Positions 18,146-27,191 of a stretch of 64,000 bases of DNA are shown here, piece after piece. The notes under the pieces were generated by a model. That model saw only the letters and a list, made by a program, of their open reading frames with translations. It did no database searches and was not told the origin of the DNA. The stretch lies in the NCBI RefSeq assembly GCF_000473225.1, contig NZ_KI421509.1, forward strand, positions 2,808,868 through 2,872,867. The letters are read 5' to 3'. Every line of letters begins with the position of its first letter. Within the stretch, counting starts at the first letter, position 1. Source of the stretch: Sedimentitalea nanhaiensis DSM 24252 (GTDB taxonomy: Bacteria > Pseudomonadota > Alphaproteobacteria > Rhodobacterales > Rhodobacteraceae). The translations under genes and the position numbers were made by a program.

Positions 18146-19000
18146 ATGATCGGATTGGTAGGATGTGGCGCCATGGGCGGCGCGATGATCGCGCGGCTTG
18201 TCGAAAAGGGCCACGATGTTCAATGCCATGACGCGATGCCAGAAGCGCGCGCGCGGGCCGAGATCAATGGCGGCAAGGTCTGTGAGAGCCTGGGCGAGTT
18301 GGCGCAAGAATGCGACCAGATCATCCTGTCGCTGCCAAATGCCGGGACAGTGACCAGCGTCATGGCCGATCTTGTGCCTCATGTGCAGGTCGGTACGATC
18401 ATCCTGGATACATCGACCTCGGAACCGGACACGACCAAGACACTCGCGGCGGCGGCGGCGGGCTATACCTTCCTTGACGGTCCGGTCAGTGGCGGTCCGG
18501 GTGGCGCACGCGCGGGTACGATGACGATGGTTCTGGGGGGCCCGGCAGAGGCGATCGCGGCGCTGCGCCCGGTACTCGACGATCTGACGGCCAAGACCGT
18601 GCATGTCGGGCCGGCAGGCGCGGGACACGCCGCCAAAATCGCCAACAATCTGCTCTGCGCGGCAAACCTGGTGCTGGTCAGTGAAATGGCGCGTTTGGCG
18701 CAAAACTGCGGGGTGCCGCTGGAGAGCCTGTTGCAAGGCGTCAATGCCGGATCGGGGCGCAGCGGGGTCAGCGAAGTGAACTTCCCCAAATGGATCCTGA
18801 ATGGGGCCTTCGATTCCGGGTTCACCATGGGGCTGATGCGCAAGGATGTGGGGTTGGCCACCAAATTGGCCGCCCAGGGCGGGCTCGATCTGCCTGCCAC
18901 GCAGGCCATCGCCGCAATCTGGGAAAACAGCCGCGAAATTCTGGCCGATAGCGCCGATTTCAACGAGATCTTCAAATACGGAGCGTCCGAAAATGTCTGA
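18146..19000 (+). CDS. NAD(P)-dependent beta-hydroxyacid dehydrogenase (3-hydroxyisobutyrate dehydrogenase family)
   Basis: The 284-aa protein has the N-terminal Rossmann motif GLVGCGAMGGAM, the substrate motif DGPVSGGPGGARAG (about 112-125) and the catalytic lysine in GAGHAAKIANN (about 162). Family members oxidise or reduce 3-hydroxyisobutyrate, tartronate semialdehyde or similar. Co-transcription with an aldehyde dehydrogenase suggests hydroxyacid to semialdehyde to acid. The exact substrate is open. It overlaps the next gene by eight bases. Confidence 0.85.
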   Translation: MIGLVGCGAMGGAMIARLVEKGHDVQCHDAMPEARARAEINGGKVCESLGELAQECDQIILSLPNAGTVTSVMADLVPHVQVGTIILDTSTSEPDTTKTLAAAAAGYTFLDGPVSGGPGGARAGTMTMVLGGPAEAIAALRPVLDDLTAKTVHVGPAGAGHAAKIANNLLCAANLVLVSEMARLAQNCGVPLESLLQGVNAGSGRSGVSEVNFPKWILNGAFDSGFTMGLMRKDVGLATKLAAQGGLDLPATQAIAAIWENSREILADSADFNEIFKYGASENV

Positions 19001-20501
19001 ACGCAAAGACCTTCTGCTCTCGCTCATGGGGGAACTTGGGCTTGGCACAACCGTGCAAAGCCTTGTCGCTGGCCAATTGCGCGATGGCGCGGGCGATGCC
19101 GTGGTGCTCGAAGACCCATATGCCCAGGTGGAATTGGCGCGCTATAGTGATTGCGGCGCGGCACTGGCGGCTGAGGCTTGCTGCGCGTCGGCGGCGGTGC
19201 AAAAGGACTGGGCGACAGGGTTTTCTGCGGCCAGACGCGGCGATGTGATGCAGGATGTCGCGCGCGCCGTCATCGCCAATCAGAAACCACTGGCCAAACT
19301 CGAAGCGCTGGTTGCTGGCAAACCGATCCGCGATTGCCGGATCGAGGTGGCCAAGGTCGCTGAGATGTTCCGCTATTACGCAGGGTGGGCCGACAAGCTG
19401 CATGGCGAGGTGATCCCCGTTCCCAGCGGGCACCTCAACTACACCCTGCGCGAACCTTTGGGCGTGGTCTTTCAGATCACGCCGTGGAACGCGCCGATTT
19501 TTACCGCCGGGTGGCAAATTGCACCGGCCATCGCCACCGGCAATGGCGTCGTGATCAAACCCAGCGAATTGACGCCTCTGACAACCGTGGCTTTGGTGCA
19601 TATCGCCGAAGACGCTGGCCTGCCCAAAGGGTTGGTGAACGTGCTGTGCGGATTGGGACCCACGACCGGTCAGGCGGCCATCGAACATGACGCGGTGCGC
19701 AAGGTGATTTTTGTCGGCTCTCCGGAAGCCGGCCGTCGCGTTGCCATGGCAGCTGGGCAATCGCTGAAACCTGCGGTGCTGGAGCTTGGCGGAAAATCGG
19801 CCAATATCGTGTTTGACGATGCCAACCTGAAACACGCCGCACTGGGCGCTCAGGCCGCGATCTTCTCGGGCGCTGGACAAAGCTGTGTGGCCGGGTCCCG
19901 GCTGCTGGTACATCAGTCGGCCCATGCCGAGCTTACGGACATGATAGCGGCAGGCATGAACAGTATCGCGCTGGGCGATCCGCTCGATGAGGCAACCGAG
20001 GTCGGCCCGATCAGCAATGGCCGCCAATTCGCCCATGTCAGTGGAATGATCGCCGCTGCGCGCGACGAAGGCGCCAGTGTTCGCACCCGGACAAGTACGC
20101 CCGAAACCGGATTTTTCGTGCCGCCAACGCTGTTGTCCGGTCTGGGCAACAAGGCAGCCGCCGCCCAGACCGAGATTTTTGGCCCCGTCGTCACCGCAAT
20201 CCCCTTTGCGGACGAGGAAGAGGCCATTGCCATCGCCAACGACACCCTATTCGGGCTGGCCGGCGCTGTCTGGACGTCTGATGTTGGTTGTGCGCACCGC
20301 ATGGCGGCGGCTGTGCGCGCCGGCACGTTCTGGATCAACAGCTACAAGGCGATCCATGTGTCCTCGCCGTTTGGTGGCTCATTGAATTCGGGCTTTGGCC
20401 GGTCCAGTGGCAGCGACGCCTTGATGGAGTATACAAGTCCCAAGTCAGTGTGGCTGGACAGTGGAAAAACGCCCAAGATCGCCTTTGGATATGTGTCCTG
20501 A
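18993..20501 (+). CDS. NAD(P)-dependent aldehyde dehydrogenase
   Basis: The 502-aa protein has the ALDH core: QITPWNAPIF near residue 158, the glutamate in VLELGGKSAN (about 260), the nucleophile cysteine in AGQSCVAGSR (about 295) and TEIFGPVV near 392. I start at ATG 18993, inside the end of the previous gene, rather than the upstream 18846, because MSERKDLL gives family length. It probably oxidises the semialdehyde made by the dehydrogenase before it. Confidence 0.88.
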   Translation: MSERKDLLLSLMGELGLGTTVQSLVAGQLRDGAGDAVVLEDPYAQVELARYSDCGAALAAEACCASAAVQKDWATGFSAARRGDVMQDVARAVIANQKPLAKLEALVAGKPIRDCRIEVAKVAEMFRYYAGWADKLHGEVIPVPSGHLNYTLREPLGVVFQITPWNAPIFTAGWQIAPAIATGNGVVIKPSELTPLTTVALVHIAEDAGLPKGLVNVLCGLGPTTGQAAIEHDAVRKVIFVGSPEAGRRVAMAAGQSLKPAVLELGGKSANIVFDDANLKHAALGAQAAIFSGAGQSCVAGSRLLVHQSAHAELTDMIAAGMNSIALGDPLDEATEVGPISNGRQFAHVSGMIAAARDEGASVRTRTSTPETGFFVPPTLLSGLGNKAAAAQTEIFGPVVTAIPFADEEEAIAIANDTLFGLAGAVWTSDVGCAHRMAAAVRAGTFWINSYKAIHVSSPFGGSLNSGFGRSSGSDALMEYTSPKSVWLDSGKTPKIAFGYVS

Positions 20502-20589
20502 TGAAGGAAACGGGGTGGTGGTCCAAGCGCCCGCCGCCCTGCAAATGAAAGCAACACGATGCCCGAAAACGATTTTTTTCACATCGACT

Positions 20590-21301
20590 CACTCGATCTG
20601 GGCAGGGTGGCGTCGCGATTTGCACAAGCACCTGGAACTGGCCTGCCAAGAGCGCAAGACATCCGAATTTGCAGCCGAACGTCAGGCGCAAATGGAAAAC
20701 ACGATGCATCGTGGGTATGCTGACACCGGGTGTGCTTTGCGTTCGGCGAGGCGCGCGGATGGTGGGGTTTGATACCATTGATATCGCCGCCACCGGATAC
20801 GGTGGCTACGCGGCCATGCTGCATGACTGCACGGACAATATCGTGGCCTCCGGGCAATTGATCGGGGCGCTGCAATCTGTCGTTTCGCGCGCACCTGTTC
20901 CGCAGTCGCCTGCGGTGCTGAGCGTGAGGCCGGTTCATGCGGGCGATGTTTATAACCTCATCCCCGAAACCGTCCGCCTTGCGGGCGGCACGCGCTATTT
21001 CCACGAGGCCGTGAAAGCACGGTTGCAAAAGCGGACGACCGAGATTTGCGAAGGTATTGCGACGCAGCAGAAAGTTGCGGGCGCGGACGCCGTAAATGAC
21101 GACCAAAACCCGTCGATGGCGTCCGAGGATTTCGCCGTTATGTTGGAACAGGCGCCAGGGGCATATATCTGGCTTGGGAACGGCCCCGTGTCGGGTTTTG
21201 GTGCGCGGCACACGCCAAGAGACGATTTCAACGATGTGGTCCTTCGCGGCATTGATCGAGGGGCCAAGGGAATGAAGGCTTGCAGGGGTGGTGCACGATG
21301 A
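20590..21301 (+). pseudogene. M20-family amidohydrolase (hippurate/N-acyl amino acid hydrolase-like), decayed
   Basis: The N-terminal signature WRRDLHKHLELACQERKTSEF (family: RRDLHxHPEL) lies in one frame at about 20608, and the dimerisation domain FDTIDIAATGYGGYAAMLHD in another from about 20760. Later NPSMASEDFAVMLEQAPGAY follows directly after VAGADAVNDDQ, indicating a further deletion of about 90 residues. The metal-binding HDAH-type segment is absent. The remaining C-terminal frame still overlaps the start of the acetyltransferase gene (ATGA), so it may still be translated as a coupling leader. Confidence 0.8.
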
Positions 21302-22020
21302 ATTTGGCGACAGAAGCCGAAGCGCTGTTGACCGACAGCCCCGACGCCGCCGCTTTGCTTGGCGTAACGCCGCGGCGGTTTGAGGGGTTTGCCGATCTTG
21401 CGGGGGCGCTTCTTGCGGCTTTTGCGGGTGTGCCGGGTGACGTCATCCGCCGTGTCTATGCCGGGCATCCGGCTCTGGTCGAGGTCAGCACCCATGACAT
21501 CACCGAAACCGCGCGGCGCAATTTCGAACCGGGTGGCGCGGTCGCCTCCCTGCTGTTTGCGCGCGGTGTTCATGCCGTCATGGCCCACCGCGTCGCCCAC
21601 CAGCTTTGGCAGGACGGCGATCATACCCTTGCGCTTGCCGTAAGCTCGACCTTCGGCCGGGCCTTTTCGACCGATATCCACCCCAACGCGCAGATCGGGC
21701 CGGGCTTTTGGCTGGACCACGGGCTGGGTTTCGTCGCTGGTGAGACTTGCGTGATCGGGGAGGATGTCTCGATCTGGCACAATGTCACGTTGGGCAGCAA
21801 TTTTTCCAATAGCGGCCCGCAAAGGCATCCGACAATCCGTGATGGCGCAGTAATCGGTGCCGGGGCTATCATCCTTGGCAATGTCACTGTCGGCGCCGGG
21901 GCCAATGTTGCGGCAGGCGCAATCGTGGTTGAGGACGTCGGCGCGGGAACGGTGGTCGTCGGCGCCAAGGCCAGACAGGTCGGTGCGGCAAAGGTGTCCT
22001 TTCTAAAGCCCGAGGATTGA
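21298..22020 (+). CDS. serine O-acetyltransferase (CysE type)
   Basis: The 240-aa protein has an N-terminal helical domain and a C-terminal left-handed beta helix of hexapeptide repeats: DIHPNAQIGPGFWLDHGLGF (about 122-141), VAGETCVIGEDVSIWHNVTLG, then GAGAIILGNVTVGAGANV. The His-Asp pair of the active site is in the LDHGLG segment. CysE makes O-acetylserine for cysteine synthesis. Its place in a peptide-transport operon is unusual and it may acetylate another amino-acid-like substrate. Confidence 0.82.
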   Translation: MNLATEAEALLTDSPDAAALLGVTPRRFEGFADLAGALLAAFAGVPGDVIRRVYAGHPALVEVSTHDITETARRNFEPGGAVASLLFARGVHAVMAHRVAHQLWQDGDHTLALAVSSTFGRAFSTDIHPNAQIGPGFWLDHGLGFVAGETCVIGEDVSIWHNVTLGSNFSNSGPQRHPTIRDGAVIGAGAIILGNVTVGAGANVAAGAIVVEDVGAGTVVVGAKARQVGAAKVSFLKPED

Positions 22021-22024
22021 TGAC

Positions 22025-22906
22025 ATGAATACCACTTTCGGAATCGATCATCCTTTGATTGCCGTGCACGACATCAGTGCCTTGCGTGACCGGTTGATCG
22101 CGGTCGGGTTCAACATGACGCCCATGGGTAAACATCCATGGGGGACAAGCACCAGCCTTGCCATGTTCCAGGGCTGCCTGCTGGAAATCATGGGCATCTA
22201 CGACGATACGCTGATTGATGAGGTGCCTGCAGGCGATTTTCGTTTTGGGCGTCATGTCTACGAAAATTTGCAAAAACGCGAAGGCATTGCGTTGACGGCG
22301 CTGCACAGTACCAATTCTGTCGCAGACGCAGAGCTCGCGGAAAAGGCCGGGTTTCCTATCAGCGGGCATCTGGAATTCGGACGCGAGGTGACGCTGCCAG
22401 ACGGCAGCACGGGCCGCACAAAGACAACGCTTGCCTTGCTGCCAGACACGACGTGTCCGCGCCTGTCGTTTTTCCTGTGCCAGCAACACCGCCCCGAATT
22501 GATTTATGTGCCGTCTTGGTTGGAGCATCCGAATTCGGTTCATGGCTACGCAGGGGTCTCAATATTGGCGCGCGATAAGGATATGGGCACGCTAACGGCA
22601 AAATACTCCGGCCTTTATGGTGCACCTCATCCATGTGTTGGCGGCGTCGTCTTTGACACGGGGAATGGCAAAATGCGGATACTGACACCGGCGGCGATCG
22701 AAGCGCGTAACGGGCCCCTTCCGACTGCTGTTCTGACCGAGGATGAACCGAGTATCGTGGCTCTGGATCTTGCCTATTCCGATGCGCAAAAGCTGGAGGC
22801 ATGTTTGCAAAACTCCGATGTGAAGTATGTCAGGCACGGGCGCGAGTTTCGGCTTTCCAATCCACGTCTATTCGGCAACACATTCCTGAATTTTGTGCCT
22901 AACTGA
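22025..22906 (+). CDS. glyoxalase-like (VOC superfamily) protein
   Basis: The 293-aa protein matches the glyoxalase-like domain family: an N-terminal half with IDHPLIAVHDISALRDRL and MGKHPWGTSTSLAMF, and a second related half ending LFGNTFLNFVPN. Histidine at position 9 and glutamate in LEIMGIYDD could be metal ligands. No specific reaction can be assigned. It starts four bases after cysE-like and is the last gene of the cluster. Confidence 0.7.
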   Translation: MNTTFGIDHPLIAVHDISALRDRLIAVGFNMTPMGKHPWGTSTSLAMFQGCLLEIMGIYDDTLIDEVPAGDFRFGRHVYENLQKREGIALTALHSTNSVADAELAEKAGFPISGHLEFGREVTLPDGSTGRTKTTLALLPDTTCPRLSFFLCQQHRPELIYVPSWLEHPNSVHGYAGVSILARDKDMGTLTAKYSGLYGAPHPCVGGVVFDTGNGKMRILTPAAIEARNGPLPTAVLTEDEPSIVALDLAYSDAQKLEACLQNSDVKYVRHGREFRLSNPRLFGNTFLNFVPN

Positions 22907-23258
22907 AATAGTTATGACCCAAGGAGCGGTAGCTCTGCATCGACACGCGGTTTCTCTATAAGGTGGAGGAGAGTTTTGTCTCAGGTCACCCCTTCTGAGA
23001 TCGATCTGCGCATCGCGGCATCCAACGGGTGCGATCCCGCTCATCCTGACAATGGGTCCAACAATCTCGCCTGGCTGCTCCGGCTGTTGGCCGCATGAAG
23101 GGAGGAACCGGAAAAAAGCGCACGCACCCATCGCGGCAACAGCCCGAAGGCGCAAGTCCGACGGCACGTCCGACGGAAAACCGGTCCGTCTCGTGGACTA
23201 TTTCTGCGGCCTGCAAGAGGCGAAGCCGCAGACAGACAGCCTGCGGCAACCACTGTAT
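22907..23258. other. gene-free gap with IS3-type relic between convergent operons
   Basis: About 350 bases. At 23046-23060 lies CTGACAATGGGTCCA, identical to the IS3-type end at 5066-5080. A TTG-started frame of about 40 codons (from about 22976, preceded by GGAGGAGAG) runs across it; I do not recognise its product. CTGCGGC (23204-23210) and GCCGCAG (23225-23231) form a hairpin that may end the fahA transcript. Confidence 0.5.
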
Positions 23259-24509
23259 CTAGGAGATTGCGGGGGCCGGTAACAGTTTGCCGGCACATTC
23301 TCCGAACCCGATCCGGTAACCGTCTCCTTTGGCCGCGCCACGCAGGGTCAGGGTGTCGCCGTCTTCCAGAAAGGTGCGGGTTTCGCCGGTGTCCAGTGTC
23401 AGCGGCTCTTTCCCGCCCCAGCTGAGTTCTATCAGGCTGCCGCGGTTTTCTTTTTCCGGGCCGGAAATCGTGCCCGACCCCAGCAGATCGCCAACCCTCA
23501 TCGGGCAGCCACTGGTGGTGTGATGCGTCAGTTGCTGCGCCGCCGAATAATACATCACATCATAGTTCGTGCGCGACAGGATCGTTTCGGCCTTGCCGTC
23601 TGGCGCGAGGCCCACTTCCAAATCGATGTCATATAGCATCGGACCCGGCTCTGCGAGATAGGGCAACAGTTCCTTTTCTCGCGGGGGCGTCGAGGCGCGG
23701 AAGGGTTCCAATGCCGCCTTGGTGACAATCCAGGGGCTGATCGTGGTGGCCGTCGCCTTGGCCTGGAACGGGCCAAGCGGGACATATTCCCACGCCTGAA
23801 TATCGCGGGCCGACCAGTCGTTCAGCAGCACATAGCCAAAGATCATGTCGTCGGCTTCCTGCACGCTGACGCGGCCATTGGAAGGGGTGCCGACGATGGC
23901 GCCCATCTCAAGCTCAAGATCGAACCGCTTGCAAGCCGCAAAGATCGGCATTTCCATATCCGGGCCTTTGAGCTGGCCGTTTGGACGGATCACATCCGTG
24001 CCGCTGACCACAACGGAAGACGCACGTCCGTTGTATCCGATGGGAATATGCAGCCAATTCGGCGGCAAGGCATTGGCCGGGTCGCGGAACAGGCAGCCAA
24101 TGTTGAATGAATGGTTTCTACTGGCATAGAAGTCGGTAAATTCGGTGACCGCAAAGGGCATTTCCAGCGTCGCACCCGCCATCGCCACCAGATGCGGTTC
24201 CAGATCGGCCTGGCGTGCCGAGCCTTCGGCCAGCGCCCCGGTCAGAAAGGCGCGCAGGCTGGCCCAGGTATCCGGCCCCAGCGCCATGAAATCGTTCCAT
24301 GTGCCGCCAGCGAAAACGTTGGGTTGCGGCAAGTCCAGCAGCCCGGCCTGTTCTAGTGCCGTAACGTTCAAGATCTGATCGCCAATGGCAACCCCGGCAT
24401 GCAGGTCGCCGCCAGTTGAGCGGAACGCGCCGTAGGGCAAGTTGTTGAGTGGAAAGTCGGTGGTCGCCGTATTGGCGCTGTCGACCCAAGAGCGGAGAAG
24501 CTGTGTCAT
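23259..24509 (-). CDS. fahA: fumarylacetoacetase
   Basis: The 416-aa enzyme hydrolyses fumarylacetoacetate to fumarate and acetoacetate, the last step of homogentisate breakdown. It shows the FAH blocks: DFYASRNHSFNIG with the catalytic histidine near 123, RDPANALPPNWLHIPIGY, GRASSVVVSGTD, FDLELEMGAIVG and LLNDWSARDIQAWEYVPLGP. Start is ATG 24509, with AAGGA seven bases upstream; a longer frame to 24560 overlaps maiA and is unlikely. It ends the ten-gene minus-strand operon. Confidence 0.95.
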   Translation of the reverse strand: MTQLLRSWVDSANTATTDFPLNNLPYGAFRSTGGDLHAGVAIGDQILNVTALEQAGLLDLPQPNVFAGGTWNDFMALGPDTWASLRAFLTGALAEGSARQADLEPHLVAMAGATLEMPFAVTEFTDFYASRNHSFNIGCLFRDPANALPPNWLHIPIGYNGRASSVVVSGTDVIRPNGQLKGPDMEMPIFAACKRFDLELEMGAIVGTPSNGRVSVQEADDMIFGYVLLNDWSARDIQAWEYVPLGPFQAKATATTISPWIVTKAALEPFRASTPPREKELLPYLAEPGPMLYDIDLEVGLAPDGKAETILSRTNYDVMYYSAAQQLTHHTTSGCPMRVGDLLGSGTISGPEKENRGSLIELSWGGKEPLTLDTGETRTFLEDGDTLTLRGAAKGDGYRIGFGECAGKLLPAPAIS

Positions 24510-24519
24510 AGTCGTTCCT

Positions 24520-25155
24520 TCAGGCAGCATCGGGCTGGTTTTCGGGGCGCGCGGCGTCAAAGGCCGGCAGTTTCAACGCCCGTTTCTCGATATCGAGGAG
24601 CCGGGCAAAGGAGGTCATGTCGACCCCCCATCGGTGCGCATTGTAAAGCTGGGCGACCAGGCAGATGTCGCACAGCAGAGGGGTGTCGGCAAAGCTGAAC
24701 GCCGGGCCGTCGGGCAGCAGGGCCTGATAGGCGCGGAACCCCTCGCTCATCCAGTGGCGCATCCAGTCGATTGCATCATCGCCGGTCAGCCCGTATTCGG
24801 ATTTCAGGCGGCTGACGACTTTCAGGTTGTTCACGGGGTGGATGTCCAGCGCGATCGTCTGTGCGGCGGCCTGAACCCGCGCCCGCAGCAGCGCATCGGT
24901 TGGTAACAGCGCCGGGTCTGGGGCGATCTGGTCGAGATAGTCAAGGATCGCCAGCGATTGGGTCAGGACGGATCCGTCCTCCAGCACCAAAGTCGGCACC
25001 CCCCGTCCGGGGTTCAGTGTGACATAGTCCGAAGCGCGCTGCGCCCCTGCCACGAGATCCACCGGAACGGTTTCATAGGGCAGCCCCTTGAGGTTCAGCG
25101 CCACCCGCACCCGGTAGGACGTGGTCGAACGCCAATAGGAATAGAGCGTCAACAT
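24520..25155 (-). CDS. maiA: maleylacetoacetate isomerase (zeta-class GST)
   Basis: The 211-aa protein begins MLTLYSYWRSTTSYRVRVAL; the SSCR-like SxxSYRVR motif with NPGRGVPTLVLEDG (about 61-74) is the zeta GST signature. It isomerises maleylacetoacetate to fumarylacetoacetate using glutathione. Five bases separate it from hmgA upstream and ten from fahA downstream. Confidence 0.93.
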   Translation of the reverse strand: MLTLYSYWRSTTSYRVRVALNLKGLPYETVPVDLVAGAQRASDYVTLNPGRGVPTLVLEDGSVLTQSLAILDYLDQIAPDPALLPTDALLRARVQAAAQTIALDIHPVNNLKVVSRLKSEYGLTGDDAIDWMRHWMSEGFRAYQALLPDGPAFSFADTPLLCDICLVAQLYNAHRWGVDMTSFARLLDIEKRALKLPAFDAARPENQPDAA

Positions 25156-25160
25156 CGCGC

Positions 25161-26516
25161 CTATTTTTCCCCCGGTGTGCCGTCGAATTTCTTTTCGATA
25201 TTGGCCCAACAGTCAATGTAATCGTCCTGCAACGGTGCCTCTTTTCCGGCGAATTCGGTCAAATGCTGCGGAAAGCGAGTTTCGAACATGAAGGACATGG
25301 TATTGTCCAGCTTTTCAGGTTTGAGATCGGCGTTGCTGGCGGCTTCGAACGCCGTGCGGTCGGGTCCGTGCGGCAGCATCATGTTGTGGAGGCTCAGGCC
25401 ACCGGCCACAAAGCCTTGAGGCTTGGCGTCGTACTGCCCATAGATGTTGCCCATCATCTCGCTCATGACATTCTTGTGGTACCAGGGCGGGCGGAAGGTA
25501 TTTTCCATTGTCATCCAGCGTTCGCGGAACAGCACAAAGTCGATATTGGCGGTGCCCGGCGACGAGGAGGGCGCGGTCAGAACGGTAAAGATCGAGGGGT
25601 CGGGGTGGTCAAACAGGATCGCGCCGATCGGGCAGTAATTGCGCATGTCGTATTTCACCGGTGCATAGTTGCCGTGCCAGGCGACCACATCCAGCGGGCT
25701 GTGGCCGATCCGGGTTTCATGGAACTGGCCGCACCATTTGATCGTCACCGTGCTGGGCTCCTCGCGGTCCTCGAAGGCGGCGACGGGGGCCTTGAAATCG
25801 CGCCGGTTGGCCATGCAGTTGGCCCCGATCGGGCCCCGGCCCGGCAGTTCGAATTTCTGGCCGTAGTTTTCGCAGACAAAGCCGCGTGCCGGGCCGTCTA
25901 GCAGCTCGACGCGATAGACCAGCCCGCGCGGCAGGATGGCAATTTCCTTGGGTTCCAGATCGATGATCCCCAATTCGGTGCAGAACCGCAGGCGGCCCTC
26001 TTGCGGCACCACCAAAAGTTCACTGTCGGCGGAATAGAAATAGCTGTCCACCATGCTTTGGGTGACCAGATAGATATGGCTGGCCATGCCAACCTGGGTG
26101 TTCACGTCGCCCGCCGTCGTCATCGTGCGCATGCCGGTCAGCCAGGTCAGTGGCGCGTCCGTATGCGGCACCGGATCCCAGCGGTACTGGCCCAGACTGG
26201 TCACATCCGGGGCGATATGCGGCGCGGATTTCCAATAGGGCAGGTCGATTTTTTGGTAACGGTGCGAGTGTTTCACCGACGGGCGGATGCGGTAACACCA
26301 GGTGCGTTCGTTCTGATGGCTGGGCGCGGTAAAGGCGGTGCCCGAGAGCTGTTCGCCATAAAGGCCATAGTTGCATTTCTGCGGGCTGTTCATGCCCTGG
26401 GGCAGGGCGCCGGGCAGCGCCTCGGTTTCATAGTCGTTGCCAAATCCGGGCATATAGCCGGGCGTCGTCGTGCCGCCGTCCGCCTGCACCATCGGGCTGA
26501 TATCCAAATCGTTCAT
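25161..26516 (-). CDS. hmgA: homogentisate 1,2-dioxygenase
   Basis: The 451-aa cupin-fold iron enzyme opens the ring of homogentisate. Signatures are [19 protein letters not shown] near the N-terminus, [19 protein letters not shown], and the iron-site region [20 protein letters not shown] followed by [14 protein letters not shown]. Start ATG 26516 has GGAGA seven bases upstream; the frame extends to 26552 without support. This is the key enzyme that fixes the pathway of the operon. Confidence 0.96.
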   Translation of the reverse strand: MNDLDISPMVQADGGTTTPGYMPGFGNDYETEALPGALPQGMNSPQKCNYGLYGEQLSGTAFTAPSHQNERTWCYRIRPSVKHSHRYQKIDLPYWKSAPHIAPDVTSLGQYRWDPVPHTDAPLTWLTGMRTMTTAGDVNTQVGMASHIYLVTQSMVDSYFYSADSELLVVPQEGRLRFCTELGIIDLEPKEIAILPRGLVYRVELLDGPARGFVCENYGQKFELPGRGPIGANCMANRRDFKAPVAAFEDREEPSTVTIKWCGQFHETRIGHSPLDVVAWHGNYAPVKYDMRNYCPIGAILFDHPDPSIFTVLTAPSSSPGTANIDFVLFRERWMTMENTFRPPWYHKNVMSEMMGNIYGQYDAKPQGFVAGGLSLHNMMLPHGPDRTAFEAASNADLKPEKLDNTMSFMFETRFPQHLTEFAGKEAPLQDDYIDCWANIEKKFDGTPGEK

Positions 26517-26580
26517 CGCGCGTCTCCGTATGATCGGGGGGCTGTGCGCCAAGGCGATCCCTGGCGCGCGGCAGTCCGTT

Positions 26581-27126
26581 TCAGATCTTTTTGTCCAGTT
26601 CCTTGGCGTGCAGCCAGTCGGCGTGTTTAGGTGCCTTCTTGGTCCGCGACCATTCTTCGAGCATATCCCATTTTACATCGTCCATGCGCGCCAGCATCGC
26701 CTCTTCCTCGGGGTCCGGGCAGGCCAGTTCGAGGCGGTGGCCGCTGGGATCAAAGAAATAGATCGAATGGAACAGCGAATGATCGGTGATGCCCAGGACC
26801 TCGACGCCATTGGCCTCAAGATGGTCCTTGAATTCGATCAGCGTATCGCGGTCCTTGACCTTGAAAGCGATGTGTTGGCACCAGATCGGTGTGTTCGGGT
26901 CGCGGCCCATCTCGGGTTTGGTCGGCAGCTCGAAGAACGCCAGCACATTGCCGTTCCCGGCATCCAGAAACAGGTGCATATAGGGATCCGGTTCGTGGGT
27001 CGATGGCACCTCGTCCTCGGCAATTGCCAGGATAAAGTCCATATTCAGGTTCTTACCGTACCATTCAACGGTTTCCTTGGCATCCTTGCAGCGATAGGCC
27101 ACATGATGGATCTGTTCGATTTTCAT
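26581..27126 (-). CDS. single-domain VOC (glyoxalase/dioxygenase fold) protein in the homogentisate operon
   Basis: The 181-aa protein begins [20 protein letters not shown], a typical VOC metal-site start, and contains [17 protein letters not shown] and [20 protein letters not shown] with a glutamate metal ligand near 137. It is half the size of 4-hydroxyphenylpyruvate dioxygenase, so it is not HppD. Possible roles are isomerisation of a pathway intermediate or removal of a side product. The conserved histidines and glutamate suggest it is active. Confidence 0.8.
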   Translation of the reverse strand: MKIEQIHHVAYRCKDAKETVEWYGKNLNMDFILAIAEDEVPSTHEPDPYMHLFLDAGNGNVLAFFELPTKPEMGRDPNTPIWCQHIAFKVKDRDTLIEFKDHLEANGVEVLGITDHSLFHSIYFFDPSGHRLELACPDPEEEAMLARMDDVKWDMLEEWSRTKKAPKHADWLHAKELDKKI

Positions 27127-27167
27127 TGGGTCCTCCTTTCCGAGGGTTCAGACAGGTTCAGTTTGAC

Positions 27168-27188
27168 GGCGCGGCCCGATACCGCGCC
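27168..27188 (-). terminator. hairpin between TRAP permease and VOC gene
   Basis: GGCGCGG (27168-27174) pairs with CCGCGCC (27182-27188), just after the dctM stop on the minus strand. No T-run, so probably partial attenuation or mRNA stabilisation inside the operon. Confidence 0.4.
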
Positions 27189-27191
27189 GGT

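Noticed and set aside
16808-19048. 746-codon minus-strand frame opposite the ABC ATPase and dehydrogenase genes
   Set aside because: The plus strand carries two complete enzymes with all motifs; the antisense product is Arg/His/Gln-rich without any domain.
26581-27126. 4-hydroxyphenylpyruvate dioxygenase (hppD)
   Set aside because: Only 181 residues and one VOC domain; HppD has about 350 residues and two domains.
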